The notes below the pieces were generated by a model. That model saw only the letters and a program-made list of their open reading frames with translations. It was not told the origin of the DNA and ran no database searches. Of a stretch of DNA of 38,011 nt, positions 7,493 through 15,105 are shown one piece after another. The position numbers and the translations under genes were made by a program. Numbering within the stretch: position 1 is the stretch's first letter; every line of letters starts with the position of its first letter. Source of the stretch: Nitrososphaerota archaeon (GTDB lineage: Archaea > Thermoproteota > Nitrososphaeria > Nitrososphaerales > Nitrosopumilaceae); contig JAGWGU010000012.1 of NCBI GenBank assembly GCA_028867275.1, forward strand, positions 1-38,011, in the 5' to 3' direction.

Positions 7493-9589
7493 ATGGAACT
7501 TAGCGAGGACTTTGGCGATCCAAAACGTGGTGGAATATTACAATCAGCATCAAAACGTGTAAGAATGATCTTCTCTGTTATGGCAAGTCCAAACAGAATT
7601 GATATCTTACGTATACTAAACTCAAAGGGACCACTTACTTATTCCGAATTAAAATCTCTTGCTGGCTTTAAGTCAAAAAAGGAAAGTGGCAAGTTTGCAT
7701 ATCACTTGAGAAAATTACTAAGGCAGTCTCTTGTAGCACTGAACAAGTCTGAAAGGAGATATACTATTACTAACTTGGGAAAACTGGTCCTAAGTCTTGC
7801 AAGACAGATTGAAGAACGATCTATCATTGAAAGTGGTAAGATGTACGTTAGGACTTCGCATGAATCAATAGAAGAATTCAATTCTCATAAGATCATTCAA
7901 TCGCTGGTTCGAGAAGGTAGTCTTCCACTTGAGCTTGCTCAAAAAATTACTGAGGAAGTAGAAAACAGGATATACAAATTCCAAACATCTTATCTTACAT
8001 CCTCGCTTATACGCGAAATGGTCAACTCTGTGCTCTTAGAACAGGGCCATGAAGATTATAGGCACAAACTGGCAAGATTTGGCTTGCCTGGCTATGATAT
8101 CCATGAGATGTTAACCAACGTAGATGGTATTCATAACGGAGTTGAAGGTTTGCTATTTAAAACAGGTCAAAATGTATTTGGAGAATATCTTGTTTTAAAT
8201 ACTCTGCCTAAGGATGTGGCTGATTCCCACCTCTCAGGAGATCTTCATATTACTAATGCTGGATTATGGTCGCTTCTTCCAGATACAATATTTGTAAACA
8301 TCAAGGAACTTATCGAAGAAGGGGTTGACTTGAGAGGAAAATTCTTGGGTGTGACAAGGACTTCATCACCAAGTTCGTTAGATGATCTATTCACTTCCTT
8401 ATCGCTACTCACATGTCTTCTCATAAAAGAAGCATCACAAGAAGTAGTGATGGACGGGTTGATTGCAGTATTACAAAAATATTCCAAGAATTTGCCTGAA
8501 ATTGAAGAAAAACTTGCAAGTTGCTTTGCAAAAATATCTACAGGACCAAAATATGGAAAGAACGGAACACTTGCTTCATTTAGAATTTCCATTGGAACAG
8601 AACCAAAAATAGTTGGAACTGTTCTCCAAGCCTACAAGAAATATGTAAAGTCTACACCACTTCCTTCCATAGGATTGGTTATTGATTATGAAAAGGCCAA
8701 GATAAGTGACTATTCAGAAACTTTAGCAGATGTGATTGCATTAGGAGGACACATTATGTTTGCTAAAGGATTGGTATCTAACAAAGGATTAGCACGAGGA
8801 GATACAAAGAATGTTGGAACAACTTCTATCAATTTAGAGTCTTTATCGATCAATATGCCAAGACTTGCCTTTGAATCTAACAAAGATGAAACTTATTTCA
8901 GAGCAAGACTTGCACTGTTAATGAAACCTGCACTGGCAGCCATGTCTCTAAGAAAGAAAGAGATATCTGATCTAACAAGACGTGGTCTTAACCCGATACT
9001 TGCAAACAATACTCAGTACATGCAAAAGGGATCAGTTACACTTGTTGTTAATTTGATTGGCCTCAAGGAGGCAGTTTATGGTATTCTAGGATATGAAAAT
9101 AACAAGGCTGGACACGAAATCCTAGCCAAAGTGATAAACACTGCTATGGAAGTAGCCACAAAGAAAGGAAAAGAGATGGGTGATAATGTCATTGTAACCA
9201 TGACTGAGAGTGACGCTGCAAGTCGTTTCTCGTCTCTTGATGGTGAAAAATATGGTAAAATGTCAATTAATCATCATGTAATGGGAGAATCATACTCCGA
9301 AGGAGTTGTTCTTGACGCCTCTGAGATGACAGAGATGACTCCTAAGAATGAAAAGATTGTGGAATCGAATTATTTTTCAAAAATACTTAACGGCGGTCTC
9401 TTAGTTCAATTAAAGATCCCCGATGCAATGGATTCTTCAGGAATAAAGAAAGCAATAGAAAAGGCAGGAGATCTATTGGGATCTTTCAGGCCTATCAAAA
9501 AAGTACCTATATGTAGCAACTGTGGTCTCAAAGAGGAAAAGATCGCTGAAAAGTGTTCTGTTTGTAAGTCTCCTTACATACTAGCATAA
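7493..9589 (+). CDS. HTH / ATP-cone / NrdD-like protein, likely RNR regulator
   Basis: This 698-residue multi-domain protein has a winged-helix (ArsR-like) DNA-binding domain at about residues 20-105 (SPNRIDILRIL, then KFAYHLRKL). An ATP-cone-like helical domain follows at about 118-205, ending in EDYRHKLARFG. Next is a long NrdD-like region (HLSGDLHI; SINLESLSINMPRLAF; GLKEAVYGILG; ESDAASRFSSLDGEKYG). The last residues are a C4 zinc site (CSNCG, CSVC), and the chain stops there. Class III reductases continue past this site with a glycyl-radical loop (RVxGYL type), which is missing, so catalysis is unlikely. The ATP cone is the dATP/ATP sensor of reductases and of bacterial NrdR. Its neighbour is the reductase NrdJ. 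I infer a nucleotide-sensing transcription regulator; no direct proof exists in the sequence. Confidence 0.85.
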   Translation: MELSEDFGDPKRGGILQSASKRVRMIFSVMASPNRIDILRILNSKGPLTYSELKSLAGFKSKKESGKFAYHLRKLLRQSLVALNKSERRYTITNLGKLVLSLARQIEERSIIESGKMYVRTSHESIEEFNSHKIIQSLVREGSLPLELAQKITEEVENRIYKFQTSYLTSSLIREMVNSVLLEQGHEDYRHKLARFGLPGYDIHEMLTNVDGIHNGVEGLLFKTGQNVFGEYLVLNTLPKDVADSHLSGDLHITNAGLWSLLPDTIFVNIKELIEEGVDLRGKFLGVTRTSSPSSLDDLFTSLSLLTCLLIKEASQEVVMDGLIAVLQKYSKNLPEIEEKLASCFAKISTGPKYGKNGTLASFRISIGTEPKIVGTVLQAYKKYVKSTPLPSIGLVIDYEKAKISDYSETLADVIALGGHIMFAKGLVSNKGLARGDTKNVGTTSINLESLSINMPRLAFESNKDETYFRARLALLMKPALAAMSLRKKEISDLTRRGLNPILANNTQYMQKGSVTLVVNLIGLKEAVYGILGYENNKAGHEILAKVINTAMEVATKKGKEMGDNVIVTMTESDAASRFSSLDGEKYGKMSINHHVMGESYSEGVVLDASEMTEMTPKNEKIVESNYFSKILNGGLLVQLKIPDAMDSSGIKKAIEKAGDLLGSFRPIKKVPICSNCGLKEEKIAEKCSVCKSPYILA

Positions 9590-9647
9590 CTTTCACCATA
9601 GGAAAGGCTAATAGTTTAGTGAACAAAATTTTTGAATTAATTCCGGA

Positions 9648-9673
9648 TTTTATATCAAAATTTTATATCAAAA
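9648..9673 (+). repeat. Perfect tandem 13-bp repeat in the nrdJ promoter region
   Basis: TTTTATATCAAAA occurs twice, head to tail with no spacer (9648-9660 and 9661-9673). Each unit contains a TATA-like core. A start of transcription 25-30 nt further on would fall just before the Shine-Dalgarno of the leader ORF at 9703. It could be the promoter plus an operator for the adjacent HTH/ATP-cone protein. The repeat is seen directly; the regulatory role is inferred. Confidence 0.6.
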
Positions 9674-9702
9674 TTTATTTTGCCATAAGGTGATCTAATA
9701 CT

Positions 9703-9816
9703 ATGGAAATTGTAACGGTGTCAACAAAATTGATCCAAAGTTTAGCTTTAGAAAATTATTTTTTGCCGCAGTGTTTAATTAACTGCCATTTGATAGGGTT
9801 GAGGGGAGTAATTTGA
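9703..9816 (+). CDS. Possible leader ORF coupled to nrdJ (37 aa)
   Basis: This short ATG-started frame (MEIVTVSTKLIQSLALENYF and 17 more residues) has GGTGATC, a seven-base match to the archaeal anti-Shine-Dalgarno, 7 nt before its ATG (9689-9695). It ends at a TGA whose first two bases are the last two of the TTG start codon of nrdJ, so ribosomes ending here would sit on the reductase start. The peptide resembles nothing I know. It might be a translated leader that couples or regulates nrdJ translation, or a chance frame. A TATA-like TTTAATTAA at 9774-9782 inside it could instead drive a shorter nrdJ mRNA. Confidence 0.35.
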   Translation: MEIVTVSTKLIQSLALENYFLPQCLINCHLIGLRGVI

Positions 9817-12470
9817 CAGATTTTTCACAAATAGAAAATTCGATCATTCAAGTAAAGAAGCGCGATGGTCGAGTATCGGATTTCCAAAGAGATAAAATTT
9901 CAAACGCAATCTACAAAGCACTTGTTGCTTGCGGAAGATCAGATCATGGATTGGCAGACAAGCTAGCCAGTCATGTTCTTACAAAACTTGTGAATCGGGG
10001 ATTTTCTGGTTCAGAAGCACCAAGTGTAGAAGATGTTCAAGACATGGTCGAGTCTACTCTGATTGAAGAAGGACTCGGTGAGATTGCAAAGGCATACATC
10101 CTATACAGACACGAACGACGAAGAGTTAGAGAAGAAAAGATGAAAGTTCTTGAATCTAAATCGCTTGATAGCGTTGCAAAGAAATTTGATCTTAATTGTT
10201 TGAGGGTTCTTGCATCTAGATACCTGCTCAGAAATAACAAAGGTCAGATAACTGAAAGCCCAGGCGAAATGTTTGAAAGAGTTGCTATTTTGGTAGGAAT
10301 TGCAGATATCATTAGAGATCCATCTGTATTTCAACTTGAAGGGGGAAATACCCAAAGCACAGAGGAAGCAGCAAGATATCTGGACAAACTTGATGACTTT
10401 AACTACAAATTCAAGATAGGAAAATACTATCTTAACAAATATCACTTTAGATCTTTGATAAATCACTACATAGACTTGGCAAAACATGGACAGATGAAAG
10501 TCAGCTTTAGAGAATTGTTGACCATGTTAGCTGCAAACAAGTTTGAACAATATACTGAACGAATCAAAGAAGCTGCTGATCTTATGGTTGCACAGGACTT
10601 TCTACCTAATTCTCCAACTATGATGAATGCTGGTGCACGATTAGGCCAACTTTCTGCATGTTTTGTGCTTGCAATGGAAGACGACATGGAAAAGATAATG
10701 AAATCATCATCAGATGCTGCATTGATATTCAAATCAGGAGGCGGAGTTGGTATCAACTATTCCGATTTGAGACAAGAAGGAGATATGGTGGCATCTACAT
10801 CTGGAGTAGCCTCAGGTCCTGTCTCTTTTATGAACATCATTAACACTGTTACTGAAGTAGTCAAACAAGGTGGTAAACGAAGGGGTGCAAATATGGGAAT
10901 CATAGAAGCATGGCATCCCGATATTGAAAAATTCATCACTGCAAAAACAAAACCAGGTGTTCTCGAGAACTTTAATGTAAGTGTAGGAGTTTGGGAAGAC
11001 TTTTGGGAAGCACTTGTTAATTCGTCAGATGGAAAATTTACTCTTAGAACTCCAAAAGATAAAGCACCTGTAAGAGAAATAAATGCACATCATCTGATTG
11101 ACTTGATTGCACTTTCTGCATGGAAGAGTGCTGAACCAGGATTGATCTTCTTTGATATCATAAACAAATACAATGTTTTTGCAAAAGCAAGAGGTCAACC
11201 AATACGAGCAACAAACCCATGTGGAGAACAAAGTCTCTATCCATACGAATCATGCAATCTTGGCTCGATTAATCTAGCTAATTATGTTAAGAGAAAAGCA
11301 GATGGTCAATACGAGTTTGATTGGCAACGATATGAAGAAACCATACGAAAGACAACAAGATTCCTTGATAACATCATAGATGTTAATACATATCCAATTC
11401 CAGAAATTGACAAGGCATCAAAAGACTCTCGAAGAATCGGACTTGGAGTGATGGGAGTTGCAGATCTCTTGTTCAAATTACGAATTCCGTATAACTCACA
11501 AGAAGGATATGAGTTCCAAGAGAAACTTGCTGAAGCACTGACATACTATTCTATGGAAGAAAGTGTTGCACTTGCAAAGACACGAGGGTCATTTCCACTC
11601 TGCTCAAAAACCGAATATCCAGAAGGCAAAATTCCTGTTGCTGGGTACTATGAAAAACCAAAAAGTGCTCGCACTTATGATTGGGATGCCCTGATTGCCA
11701 AGATTCAGAAACATGGTATTAGAAATGTTCTGACAACAACTGTTGCTCCAACTGGTACACTGTCAATGATATCTGACTGTTCAAACGGAATGGAGCCAAT
11801 GTTTGCTCTAGTCTTTGAAAAGAGAGTGACAGTAGGTAGGTTCTTCTATACTAACAAAATCTTTGAAGCAGTACTAAAAGAACAAGGACTATACAACGAT
11901 CAAATTCTTGAAAAGATTGCAAATAACTATGGTTCAGTAAAAGGAATCGCTGAAATTCCAGAATGGATGCAGAAGATATTTGTCACAGCAATGGATATTC
12001 ACTGGGCAGATCACCTGATGGCTCAAGGAGTATGGCAACGCTGGATAGGTAACGCTATTGCAAAGACAATCAATATGCCAAATGACGTCTCGTCTGATGA
12101 TGTAAAAGCTGCATATCTACTAGCACATGATCTTGGTCTGAAAGGAATTACTGTATTCCGAGATGGTTCAAGACATGAACAAGTATTGCACATGACTGGA
12201 AACAATGTTCAAAAGAACTTCCAAGTAACCCCAAGTGGTTTTGTCACAGACTATATCTCAAAGAATGTCACAAATGCATATCTAAAAAGTGAGATAGAAA
12301 GAGCACTTCAAATAAAAATTCCAGATAATATGCAATCTACTCCCGCACCAGCACTTACTCCAGAACAAATGGAAGAAAGACTATGTCCTACATGTAAAAA
12401 CAACTTGGTATTTGCAGAGGGATGTAGTGTGTGCATAGAATGCGGATATAGTGGTTGTACATCTGGATGA
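9813..12470 (+). CDS. nrdJ: Adenosylcobalamin-dependent (class II) ribonucleotide reductase
   Basis: This 885-residue enzyme reduces ribonucleotides to deoxyribonucleotides using a B12-generated thiyl radical. An N-terminal ATP cone (about 12-104) is the allosteric switch. The catalytic barrel follows, with Cys283 (LSACFVL), the loop NPCGE (Asn468, Cys470, Glu472) and APTGTLSMISDCSNG near residue 650. The C-terminal 35 residues are Cys-rich (CPTC, CSVCIECGYSGC) and match the redox-active zinc-binding tail of this subclass. Length is typical and no intein is present. The start is TTG with a purine-rich GAGGGGAG just upstream. Its cofactor is the end product of the cobalamin operon at 33-37 kb. 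Upstream lie the HTH/ATP-cone gene, the tandem repeat and the possible leader ORF. Confidence 0.96.
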   Translation: MTDFSQIENSIIQVKKRDGRVSDFQRDKISNAIYKALVACGRSDHGLADKLASHVLTKLVNRGFSGSEAPSVEDVQDMVESTLIEEGLGEIAKAYILYRHERRRVREEKMKVLESKSLDSVAKKFDLNCLRVLASRYLLRNNKGQITESPGEMFERVAILVGIADIIRDPSVFQLEGGNTQSTEEAARYLDKLDDFNYKFKIGKYYLNKYHFRSLINHYIDLAKHGQMKVSFRELLTMLAANKFEQYTERIKEAADLMVAQDFLPNSPTMMNAGARLGQLSACFVLAMEDDMEKIMKSSSDAALIFKSGGGVGINYSDLRQEGDMVASTSGVASGPVSFMNIINTVTEVVKQGGKRRGANMGIIEAWHPDIEKFITAKTKPGVLENFNVSVGVWEDFWEALVNSSDGKFTLRTPKDKAPVREINAHHLIDLIALSAWKSAEPGLIFFDIINKYNVFAKARGQPIRATNPCGEQSLYPYESCNLGSINLANYVKRKADGQYEFDWQRYEETIRKTTRFLDNIIDVNTYPIPEIDKASKDSRRIGLGVMGVADLLFKLRIPYNSQEGYEFQEKLAEALTYYSMEESVALAKTRGSFPLCSKTEYPEGKIPVAGYYEKPKSARTYDWDALIAKIQKHGIRNVLTTTVAPTGTLSMISDCSNGMEPMFALVFEKRVTVGRFFYTNKIFEAVLKEQGLYNDQILEKIANNYGSVKGIAEIPEWMQKIFVTAMDIHWADHLMAQGVWQRWIGNAIAKTINMPNDVSSDDVKAAYLLAHDLGLKGITVFRDGSRHEQVLHMTGNNVQKNFQVTPSGFVTDYISKNVTNAYLKSEIERALQIKIPDNMQSTPAPALTPEQMEERLCPTCKNNLVFAEGCSVCIECGYSGCTSG

Positions 12471-12510
12471 TAGTATAAGAAAATTAACACCATTACATTA
12501 ATCTCTAAAA

Positions 12511-12586
12511 AGGGATGAACACTAGTGGCGTGATGGGATTGTGTGCAACGCGTGTACACCAGCTGATCCCTGACCATCACGTCACT
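12511..12586 (+). ncRNA. Structured RNA candidate downstream of nrdJ
   Basis: This intergenic stretch folds strongly on paper. A 13-bp helix with one G-U pair joins 12524-12536 to 12574-12586 (core GTGGCGTGATGG with CCATCACGTCAC). A 6-bp hairpin lies inside it (12541-12546 with 12554-12559, 7-nt loop). AGGGAT at 12511-12516 is complementary to ATCCCT at 12566-12571, which would make a pseudoknot with the long helix. ATCCC can alternatively pair with GGGAT at 12535-12539. It lies 40 nt after the nrdJ stop and upstream of the next gene's promoter. It could be a 3'-UTR/terminator structure, an independent small RNA or a switch. I do not recognise a known RNA class. Strand is uncertain, because helices form on either strand. 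Confidence 0.45.
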
Positions 12587-12614
12587 TCAACTTCTATTTT
12601 AATTAAAGAAAAGA

Positions 12615-12626
12615 TATACTAGTATA
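12615..12626. promoter_or_regulatory. Palindrome TATACTAGTATA, probable promoter/operator element
   Basis: This perfect 12-bp palindrome lies 72 nt before the TTG of the secreted glycosidase-fold gene, with a second inverted repeat (GATCAA-CTT-TTGATC, 12659-12673) between. The sequence is TATA-like and could serve transcription in either direction. Regulatory meaning is inferred only. Confidence 0.3.
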
Positions 12627-12697
12627 ATAAAGTATACGTGGTCATCCGTAAAGAATTGGATCAACTTTTGATCACAACTTTTTACTAGGATCATTTA

Positions 12698-13828
12698 TTG
12701 AAAATATTGTTGAATAAGAAACTCATTGGTGCTGTCATTGGTGCAGGAACTGCAATAACAATTGCAATGATTTTCTTTGTGCTGCCACAATTACAAACTG
12801 GAACCTACACAACTCCACCCGTAACTTCTTCACATAATCCAAAACTTGGTCTTGTTATTATGCCTCCTACTCAGAAATCAACTCTTCAAGAGATCAAAAA
12901 TGTATATGCTCAAGCAGCATCAACAGGAATAGGGAGAAGCAACGTCTATCTATCTTGGCCTCTCATGGAACCAAAACAAGGAACTTACAATTGGGGCTAC
13001 TCTGATATTCTAATGGGGTTAAATCGTGAACAGGGCCTCAATGTCACACTTTACTTTTCAGTAGTCAATAACCAAATTCTAGGTCCATTCCCTGATTGGA
13101 TGGGAAAACCACGACTTGATCAAAAACTTCAAGATCAGACAGTGACTACCCTTGATGCTATACTTTCAAGGTATTACATAGTAGATTATGTGATAATTGG
13201 GGGTAGTGTAGACAACTACTTTAGAGATCACCCAAGTGAAATTCAGCAATATGTGGATTTCTTCAATGGTGTGTATGATAAATTAAAAGTAAAACACCCA
13301 AATGTCAAATTTGGAAATTGGTTTTCACTAAATAGCATAATAAATCACGGTCAAGGAGATATTGTAGGAAAACTAGACCAAGGTGATTTTGTTGCATATT
13401 CATATGCACCTGTAGATTTGTTATATTATCAAAGTACCAGTATGGATAAAGAAAGCGCTAATTTGCAAAAGATGATTGACTTTGCAAAGGGCAAGAAAAT
13501 AGCACTAGTGGAAGTTGGTTGGAGTACTGACCACTCTATCAATGGAACAAAGGAAGACCAACAAAAGTTTGTAAAAATAGTGTATGACTTTTACAAAAAG
13601 AATCAGTCTGATTTTGAGTTTCTAACTTGGTATAGACAATATGACAGACCTGTTGATACATGTTATAACTCATTAAACCAAGAGAGTAATTCTATGTTTG
13701 GCAATAATGTGGTCTTGAATAACACTGCAGCATATCTATGTGGTGCCGGTCTATTTGATATAAACCAAAATCCTAAACCTGCATGGGATGAATTAAAGAA
13801 TCAGATACAATCTATTCCCAACTCTTAA
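12698..13828 (+). CDS. Secreted glycosidase-fold (TIM barrel) protein, possibly inactive
   Basis: This 376-residue exported protein has a hydrophobic signal/anchor at about residues 9-30. Its body follows the clan GH-A barrel pattern: WPLMEPKQGTYNWGYSD near residue 90, GLNVTLYFSVVNN, the strand-4 region VDYVIIGGSVDNYF, and VEVGWSTD (Glu272), which matches the nucleophile strand. Strand 4 of active GH-A enzymes ends in Asn-Glu, the Glu being acid/base. Here the aligned residues look like Gly169-Ser170, so the acid/base appears missing. It may be a sugar-binding pseudo-enzyme, or the alignment may be off. The TTG start fits the signal peptide. The HExxH protein follows after 26 nt on the same strand, so they may be co-expressed. 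Confidence 0.72.
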   Translation: MKILLNKKLIGAVIGAGTAITIAMIFFVLPQLQTGTYTTPPVTSSHNPKLGLVIMPPTQKSTLQEIKNVYAQAASTGIGRSNVYLSWPLMEPKQGTYNWGYSDILMGLNREQGLNVTLYFSVVNNQILGPFPDWMGKPRLDQKLQDQTVTTLDAILSRYYIVDYVIIGGSVDNYFRDHPSEIQQYVDFFNGVYDKLKVKHPNVKFGNWFSLNSIINHGQGDIVGKLDQGDFVAYSYAPVDLLYYQSTSMDKESANLQKMIDFAKGKKIALVEVGWSTDHSINGTKEDQQKFVKIVYDFYKKNQSDFEFLTWYRQYDRPVDTCYNSLNQESNSMFGNNVVLNNTAAYLCGAGLFDINQNPKPAWDELKNQIQSIPNS

Positions 13829-13854
13829 TTACAGAATTACGACTTTCTCTCTTA

Positions 13855-14997
13855 TTGAAGTATGTTTTACTTTTTAGTGTAGTATTAATTGTGAATATTA
13901 TTCCTGCGTATGCATTGTACGAGCCTTCAACAAACGAAGAAAAAGTCACCTTTGATCAGTTGCTTGCTCAATTTGAGACAGTAAATGCACCAAAAAAAGA
14001 TGTATCTGATGTGATTGGAACATTTCAAAAACCTATGGTGAATACTTTTTCTTGTAATTTACACGATACCAATAATCAAGTTATAATAATTGTCAAAACT
14101 AAATTGGCAAAGTTTGATGAAAATACAACTCATCAAGATCTAGTTACTGGAGGTTCCTACACATGGCACTGTTCTGAAACCATCCAGGACGGAAAAATTT
14201 CTCTAGATTGTAATAATGAACTTCGAATTAATCCAAAGGTAATATCAAATGATACTCAAATAGACCCGCGATTGCACAATGTTGAAAATTTAGTTATATT
14301 GTATCATGAATTACTTCATGGTCAACTTATGATTGACGCAATAAAGGACTCATCAATATGGCAGCAAGAGACCTGTAACTTGCAGCCTGGGGGAAATATA
14401 GATTATTCTTTTGCTGACCCTGATCATAAAATAATAAACTATCTGCAAACACAATTTGCATCTGATCTTGTTGATAAAGCTGGAGGAAAAATGATCACAA
14501 AAGAAATTTCTCCTAACCAAATAAGCAATGGAACATTTACCATCAAAGCCTTTAGCTTTAAAGACTATCCTACATTTGGAAATGGTTCAAAAATTACTTT
14601 TAGAACAAATAACATCTCTGAAAATTCATTCTTTCAAGTAAAAAATGATGTATTTCTAAGTGGATATTTGAAAGATAATACAAAGCCTGGAATTGCATGG
14701 TTCTATCTTTTTAACACTGAAAAAACGCAGAATATGACACATGAATCTATACCTATCTGGATAAAGCGAGTCGCAGGTTTGTGGTCAAGTGGAAATACAT
14801 ATGATGAGAATTTTCATGCTGCGGTTGATTATATGGTAAAACACAACATAGTCAGTTCAAATGATCAAAGAAATACTGTTTCTACCGTACCTCATTGGAT
14901 GCAAAAAAATGCCCACTTGTGGTTTACAGGTGAAATTAATGACAATACGTTTGTAGGTTCTATTCAATATTTGATCTCATCAGGAATAATTCATTGA
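13855..14997 (+). CDS. Secreted HExxH putative metalloprotease with two W-repeat modules
   Basis: This 380-residue exported protein has a signal peptide at residues 1-20 (ending AYA). A zinc-protease type motif HELLH lies at 151-155, in a helix after a hydrophobic strand (NLVILY). The third metal ligand is unclear; DPDH about 35 residues later is a candidate. The last 80 residues carry two modules beginning IPIWIKR and VPHWMQK, each ending in a YxIxxxII-like helix, homologous to those of the secreted protein at 1545. The TTG start gives a normal signal peptide. It is next to the glycosidase-fold secreted protein. Protease activity is inferred from HExxH alone, and I do not recognise the peptidase family. 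Confidence 0.72.
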   Translation: MKYVLLFSVVLIVNIIPAYALYEPSTNEEKVTFDQLLAQFETVNAPKKDVSDVIGTFQKPMVNTFSCNLHDTNNQVIIIVKTKLAKFDENTTHQDLVTGGSYTWHCSETIQDGKISLDCNNELRINPKVISNDTQIDPRLHNVENLVILYHELLHGQLMIDAIKDSSIWQQETCNLQPGGNIDYSFADPDHKIINYLQTQFASDLVDKAGGKMITKEISPNQISNGTFTIKAFSFKDYPTFGNGSKITFRTNNISENSFFQVKNDVFLSGYLKDNTKPGIAWFYLFNTEKTQNMTHESIPIWIKRVAGLWSSGNTYDENFHAAVDYMVKHNIVSSNDQRNTVSTVPHWMQKNAHLWFTGEINDNTFVGSIQYLISSGIIH

Positions 14998-15012
14998 TGA
15001 AAATATTAGGAT

Positions 15013-15085
15013 GCGGTCGCCGGGATTTGAACCCGGGTAACGGGCTTGGAAGGCCAGTGTACTAACCAAACTATACTACGACCGC
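15013..15085 (-). tRNA. tRNA-Gly (anticodon UCC)
   Basis: The 73-nt cloverleaf reads on the minus strand. The 7-bp acceptor stem is GCGGTCG with CGACCGC, the T arm is CCGGG-TTCAAAT-CCCGG and the anticodon loop is CTTCCAA, so the anticodon is TCC (glycine). CCA is not encoded. The anticodon stem (CTGGC with GCCCG) has one apparent U-C mismatch at the second pair. There is no intron. It lies in the gap between two convergent protein genes. Confidence 0.95.
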
Positions 15086-15105
15086 TCACTGTGCCAATCT
15101 TGGAC

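Noticed and set aside
8245-8592. 115-codon minus-strand frame inside the HTH/ATP-cone gene
   Set aside because: Shadow of the coding strand; no family features, and the plus-strand protein is clearly real.
9813-12470. Intein in the ribonucleotide reductase
   Set aside because: Length and continuity of the catalytic motifs are normal; no splicing blocks are seen.
12308-12580. 90-codon frame on the minus strand over the nrdJ 3' end
   Set aside because: It is antisense to the conserved Cys-rich tail of NrdJ and to the structured RNA, with no recognisable protein features.
12511-12586. A known riboswitch (TPP or cobalamin) after nrdJ
   Set aside because: The conserved core sequences of those classes are not present, and the position after nrdJ does not suit a leader of it.
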